A stretch of DNA of 8,036 bases from Ruminococcaceae bacterium UBA737 (GTDB taxonomy: Bacteria > Bacillota > Clostridia > Oscillospirales > Acutalibacteraceae), in NCBI GenBank assembly GCA_002297415.1, contig DBKZ01000049.1, positions 1 through 8,036 on the forward strand, written 5' to 3'. This document shows positions 5,969-8,036 of this stretch, one piece after another; the first letter of the stretch is position 1, and every line of letters starts with the position of its first letter. A program made the translations under genes and the position numbers. Below the pieces are notes generated by a model. The model saw nothing but the letters and a program-made list of their open reading frames with translations. It was not told the DNA's origin and did no database searches.

Positions 5969-6232
5969 ATGTGCGTTAAAGATGTTGTTATTAAAAATCA
6001 GGTTGGTCTTCATGCCCGCCCTGCAACCTTTTTCATTCAAAAGGCAAATGAATACAAGTCTTCTATCTGGGTAGAAAAGGACGATAGAAAGGTCAATGCC
6101 AAGAGCCTTTTAGGCGTGCTTTCTCTCGGAATTGTCGGCGGTGCTACTATTCGTATAATCTCTGACGGAAGCGATGAAAAGGAAGCGCTTGACGGACTTG
6201 TTGAGCTTGTTGATTCAGGCTTTTCTGATTGA
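5969..6232 (+). CDS. ptsH: HPr-family phosphocarrier protein
   Basis: Small cytoplasmic protein of 87 residues that carries phosphate from PEP via enzyme I to sugar permeases of the PTS. In Gram-positives, when phosphorylated on Ser46 by HPr kinase, it is also a CcpA corepressor. The active-site loop VGLHARPAT (12-20) contains His15, and KSLLGVLSLGI (45-55) contains Ser46, so both phosphorylation sites are present; Crh, which lacks His15, is ruled out. An AAGGAG box lies eight bases before the ATG. No enzyme I or permease gene adjoins it, and many clostridia carry such solitary HPr genes, where the regulatory role may dominate. It has its own strong promoter and is followed by tRNA-Pro 37 bases later. 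Confidence 0.93.
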   Translation: MCVKDVVIKNQVGLHARPATFFIQKANEYKSSIWVEKDDRKVNAKSLLGVLSLGIVGGATIRIISDGSDEKEALDGLVELVDSGFSD

Positions 6233-6245
6233 TTTAATTACAACT

Positions 6246-6262
6246 CCGGCTTAAAACGCCGG
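6246..6262 (+). other. short hairpin between ptsH and tRNA-Pro
   Basis: CCGGC (6246-6250) pairs with GCCGG (6258-6262) around TTAAAAC. No U-tract follows, so it is unlikely to terminate. It could protect the 3' end of the ptsH message after the tRNA is cut out, or mark the tRNA 5' leader. Confidence 0.4.
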
Positions 6263-6269
6263 TACATAT

Positions 6270-6345
6270 CCGGGTGTGGCGCAGCTGGTAGCGCGCTTGA
6301 CTGGGGGTCAAGAGGCCGCAGGTTCAAGTCCTGTCACTCGGACCA
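6270..6345 (+). tRNA. tRNA-Pro, anticodon GGG
   Basis: A complete 76-base cloverleaf with encoded CCA. The acceptor stem CCGGGTG (6270-6276) pairs with CACTCGG (6335-6341), with one G-U pair. The D stem is GCGC/GCGC, the anticodon stem is CTTGA/TCAAG around the loop CTGGGGG, and the T stem is GCAGG/CCTGT around TTCAAGT. Anticodon GGG is at 6303-6305 and reads CCC (and probably CCU) proline codons. Position 37 is G (6306), the TrmD target. No promoter is seen in the 37 bases after ptsH, so it is probably processed out of a ptsH-tRNA transcript. Confidence 0.96.
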
Positions 6346-6346
6346 T

Positions 6347-6400
6347 ATCGAGTGTTCTTAACCAACCTGAGAGTTGGATGAGGACACTCGATTTCTTTTT
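6347..6400 (+). terminator. intrinsic terminator after tRNA-Pro
   Basis: A long stem: ATCGAGTGTTCTTA and CCAAC (6347-6366) pair with GTTGG and ATGAGGACACTCGAT (6373-6392), with two G-U pairs and one A-A mismatch over 20 positions and a six-base loop. It is followed by TTTCTTTTT. It starts one base after the CCA end of the tRNA. Confidence 0.9.
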
Positions 6401-6426
6401 GCCTTTTTGTACCTCTTTGTATGTAT

Positions 6427-6453
6427 GAGCAGGAATTTGTCCTGCTCTTTTTT
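6427..6453 (+). terminator. second tandem intrinsic terminator
   Basis: GAGCAGGA (6427-6434) pairs perfectly with TCCTGCTC (6440-6447) around ATTTG and is followed by six T residues (6448-6453). Only 26 bases separate it from the end of the first terminator, so the ptsH-tRNA unit is closed twice. The next 90 bases (6454-6543) hold no gene I can recognise on either strand. Confidence 0.9.
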
Positions 6454-6543
6454 GTTATGCCGATCGTGCGTTTGAAACATATTCCACGGCAACGCCCTTG
6501 CGGGTTTCTTCTCGGTAGTTGTGTCTGCTCCAAAGGCTCGGCA

Positions 6544-7058
6544 GTTCCAGATACCCTACAAACTTATACTGTCGATGAGTCTGTTATTCCGGGAAATTAT
6601 ACTGTTGGATTTATTTTCCGTTCGGCATATAACTACGATGAAAATTTGGTTACATTCACCGTCGTTCCGGCGACTGTAACGGTTAAGGCAAAGTCCGTCC
6701 CTGTTAACGGAATTGCGCTGGACAGAGAAACGGCAAGCATCGGAACCGGCGAAACCCTGGCGCTGACACCGATATTCTCCCCCGAAACAGCAACGAATAA
6801 AAACGTAACTTGGGCGAGCAGCGATAAGACAGTTGCAACTGTTGAAAACGGCATTGTAACACCTCTCAAAAAGGGTACAACAACTATTACGGTTACTACC
6901 GAGGACGGCGGCTTCAGTGCATCTTGCCTTGTGACAGTTAACTGCTCGCATCTGAACACAACAGATGTTCCTGCCGAAGACTCTACCTGCATTAAGCGTG
7001 GTCATAAAGCATATACCGTTTGTAATGATTGCGGTGAGGTCACACAGGGTTCCAACAG
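6544..7058 (+). pseudogene. internal fragment of a Big_2 (bacterial Ig-like) surface protein
   Basis: The frame is open from 6421 to 7086, but only the middle looks like protein. From about 6544 it reads as a beta-rich segment (TYTVDESV, GNYTVGF, NLVTFTVV). A typical Big_2 domain follows at about 6694-6939 (VNGIALDRE, LTPIFSPETATNKNVTWASS, VATVENGIVTPLKKG, TITVTT), then the beginning of a CSHLNTT...YTVCNDCGEV module common at the ends of large clostridial surface proteins. No signal peptide, start codon with RBS, promoter or cell-wall anchor is present. The 5' side runs back into terminator DNA, and the 3' side stops abruptly where the DUF3795 gene begins on the other strand, adding only a short nonsense tail. 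It is therefore a remnant of a longer adhesin-like protein, not expected to be made. Confidence 0.75.
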
Positions 7059-7280
7059 TGAATTATCGCTTTGCTCCATGTCGTAAGCAAAAGTATGTAA
7101 TAAAGGGCAAACGAAGTCATCGCATTCGCCGCAATGCTGCAAGCCTTTCTTTTCACAGCAGGATTTCACGGGGCAGCTATCCGCCCAGAAGGGTTTATCC
7201 ATATTCACGCACCCCTTGCAGCCCATTGCTTCACGAAAACTGCAATCGCTGCACAATAATCCACATCTTGACTCGATCAT
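7002..7280 (-). CDS. DUF3795 cysteine-rich protein, C-terminus replaced by junction sequence
   Basis: Small Cys-rich protein, probably metal-binding, of unknown function. The DUF3795 pattern is intact: CGLLCSDC (6-13), CKGC (21-24), KPFWADSCPVKSCC (29-42), HCGEC (49-53) and C58. Family members usually continue after the AYD-EQ-DN segment with a GKRI-type run ending near an Arg-Lys-Trp; here the sequence leaves the family right after Asn73 and adds 19 unrelated residues read from the antisense of the surface-protein fragment. The loss is small, and the cysteines survive, so it could still fold. The ATG has AGGAGG nine bases upstream, and the gene starts 17 bases after the GNAT stop, suggesting one transcript. 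No terminator is seen after it. Confidence 0.8.
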   Translation of the reverse strand: MIESRCGLLCSDCSFREAMGCKGCVNMDKPFWADSCPVKSCCEKKGLQHCGECDDFVCPLLHTFAYDMEQSDNSLLEPCVTSPQSLQTVYAL

Positions 7281-7297
7281 ACTCGAATTCCTCCTAC

Positions 7298-7921
7298 TCA
7301 GAATAACTGTCCCGGCAGCTTCAGCTTTTCCTTCTTCGGGAAGGTCGCTTCAAACTGTTCAAAGCCATCCGGATCTTTTTCACAGACAAAATAGCCCTCC
7401 GGGTCTTTGTAAGTGCCGGAGATACCGTCCAAAAATCCGGGTGTCAGCTCCTTGATGAGAAAATAATCCGCTTCAGGGTAATCAGCGTACCGAACGCCCT
7501 TTGTTTTTGCCGGAACAAAGCCGGACTTGCCATAAAACAGAATGTTTCCGGTGATAGCAAGTGCTCCTGCACCCATTTCCTTCGCTTTTTCCATGGAATA
7601 GTCGAGCAGCTGCTTTCCGTAGCCCTGCCTCTTGTATGCGGGCGCAATGCCGATGGGACCGAAGGTCATGATCGGCACCTTCCGTCCATCATCACATTCA
7701 ATTTCCGACCGCACATAGATGACCTGTCCGATCAGCTCGCCGTTCAGTTCCATGACGAAGTCCAGTTCCGGCACGAAAGCCGGGTCATCACGATAGCAGT
7801 GGAGCACATAGTGCTCCATGCAGCCGGGACGGTAGACATTCCAAAATGACTCGCGGGTCAGATTCTCAACAGCTCTGTAATCGTCTTTCGTTTCGGGGCG
7901 AATAGTAATATTATTTTCCAT
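7298..7921 (-). CDS. GNAT-family N-acetyltransferase
   Basis: Predicted cytoplasmic acetyl-CoA-dependent N-acetyltransferase of 207 residues; the substrate is unknown. The fold is recognisable: ITIRPETKDDYRAVENL at the N-terminus, FVMELNGELIGQV strands (55-67), motif A GPIGIAPAYKRQGYGKQLL (88-106) with the RQGYGK acetyl-CoA pyrophosphate loop, and motif B ALAITGNILFYGKSGF (120-135) ending in the usual Tyr...Gly-Phe. It resembles YhbS-type members by this layout. The ATG follows AAAGGAG at eight bases. It lies 26 bases after the stop of an upstream partial gene and just before the DUF3795 gene, so a three-gene operon is likely. GC content is visibly higher (about 52% in a sampled line) than at the barnase end. 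Confidence 0.92.
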   Translation of the reverse strand: MENNITIRPETKDDYRAVENLTRESFWNVYRPGCMEHYVLHCYRDDPAFVPELDFVMELNGELIGQVIYVRSEIECDDGRKVPIMTFGPIGIAPAYKRQGYGKQLLDYSMEKAKEMGAGALAITGNILFYGKSGFVPAKTKGVRYADYPEADYFLIKELTPGFLDGISGTYKDPEGYFVCEKDPDGFEQFEATFPKKEKLKLPGQLF

Positions 7922-7947
7922 TATAATTGCTCCTTTGTAAAATTATT

Positions 7948-8036
7948 TTATTCTGATTTAATTAAAAACAGGTGAATGCCAAGCGCTGCGTTGAAGCCCG
8001 TAGCAGCAAACACACTGAAACGCTCGACCACGCCGA
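7948..8036 (-). CDS. C-terminal end of an unidentified, probably membrane, protein
   Basis: Only the last 28 codons are in the window, ending at TAA (7950-7948). The tail contains ERFSVFAATGFNAALGIHLF, a largely hydrophobic stretch that could be a final membrane helix, followed by a short polar end. It weakly recalls the last helix of DUF998-type membrane proteins, but that is only an impression. It is read in the same direction as the GNAT gene with a short gap, consistent with an operon. Two other frames are also open over this short stretch; this one looks most protein-like. Confidence 0.45.
   Translation of the reverse strand, partial: GVVERFSVFAATGFNAALGIHLFLIKSE

Noticed and set aside
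6324..6533. Minus-strand open frame over the tRNA 3' end and both terminators
   Set aside because: It is antisense to the tRNA and hairpins, has an Arg/Gln/Cys-rich composition unlike a folded protein, and no recognisable family.
6421..6543. Start of a protein-coding gene at the ATG in the second terminator region
   Set aside because: The open frame runs through the terminator hairpin and T-tract, has no RBS, and its first 40 residues do not resemble a signal peptide or any known domain. Only the part from about 6544 looks like protein.
6556..7005. Long minus-strand frames opposite the Big_2 fragment
   Set aside because: The plus strand carries a clear Big_2 pattern; the antisense translations are Cys/Arg- or Val/Ser-rich with no family resemblance and no RBS.
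6270..8036. Attachment-site duplication of the tRNA-Pro 3' end marking an integrated element
   Set aside because: I looked for a second copy of the T-arm/acceptor sequence downstream of the tRNA and saw none within the window. No integrase gene is visible, so no att site is annotated.
1..8036. CRISPR array, insertion sequence or rRNA genes
   Set aside because: No regularly spaced repeats, transposase-like proteins, terminal inverted repeats or rRNA-like sequence were seen.

Overview
The window looks like chromosomal DNA of a Gram-positive clostridial bacterium (Clostridia/Oscillospiraceae-like, possibly a gut anaerobe). The reasons are the classic Firmicutes gene order ylxM-ffh-rpsP-khpA-rimM-trmD, strong AGGAGG-type ribosome binding sites, sigma-A-type promoters, a Gram-positive lipoprotein signal, an HPr with both His15 and Ser46, and a Big_2-type surface-protein remnant. 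The species cannot be named from the sequence alone.

Left part (1-2154, minus strand). A lipoprotein of the peptide/oligopeptide substrate-binding family (667-2154) is read leftwards from its own promoter. Beyond it, in visibly AT-richer DNA, lies a 190-residue protein (21-593) that joins the Cys/His-rich end of a phage MuF-type head-protein domain to a complete barnase-like ribonuclease. Ten bases after its stop codon a new gene starts and runs off the window edge. Its position suggests a barstar-like immunity gene, but only three codons are visible. This is the most interesting locus here.

Centre (2184-5804, plus strand). A promoter placed back to back with the lipoprotein promoter drives a compact operon for protein targeting and for ribosome and tRNA maturation: ylxM (SRP-associated regulator), ffh (SRP GTPase), rpsP (S16), khpA (KH RNA-binding protein), rimM (16S maturation) and trmD (tRNA m1G37 methyltransferase). 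A GC-rich hairpin sits between khpA and rimM and may attenuate the last two genes. Three starts were moved from the longest open frame on RBS or promoter evidence (ylxM GTG, rimM TTG, trmD ATG).

Right-centre (5805-6453). A strong extended -10 promoter drives ptsH (HPr), followed 37 bases later by tRNA-Pro(GGG), whose G37 is a substrate of the TrmD enzyme encoded just upstream. Two tandem intrinsic terminators close the unit.

Right part (6454-8036). This is a scar-like region. A decayed piece of a Big_2 surface protein (plus strand) runs directly into the truncated 3' end of a DUF3795 gene (minus strand) at about 7058. The DUF3795 gene lies behind a GNAT acetyltransferase gene and the tail of a third gene that continues past the window edge. 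The two broken genes meeting tail to tail point to a deletion or recombination junction, or an assembly chimera, next to the tRNA.
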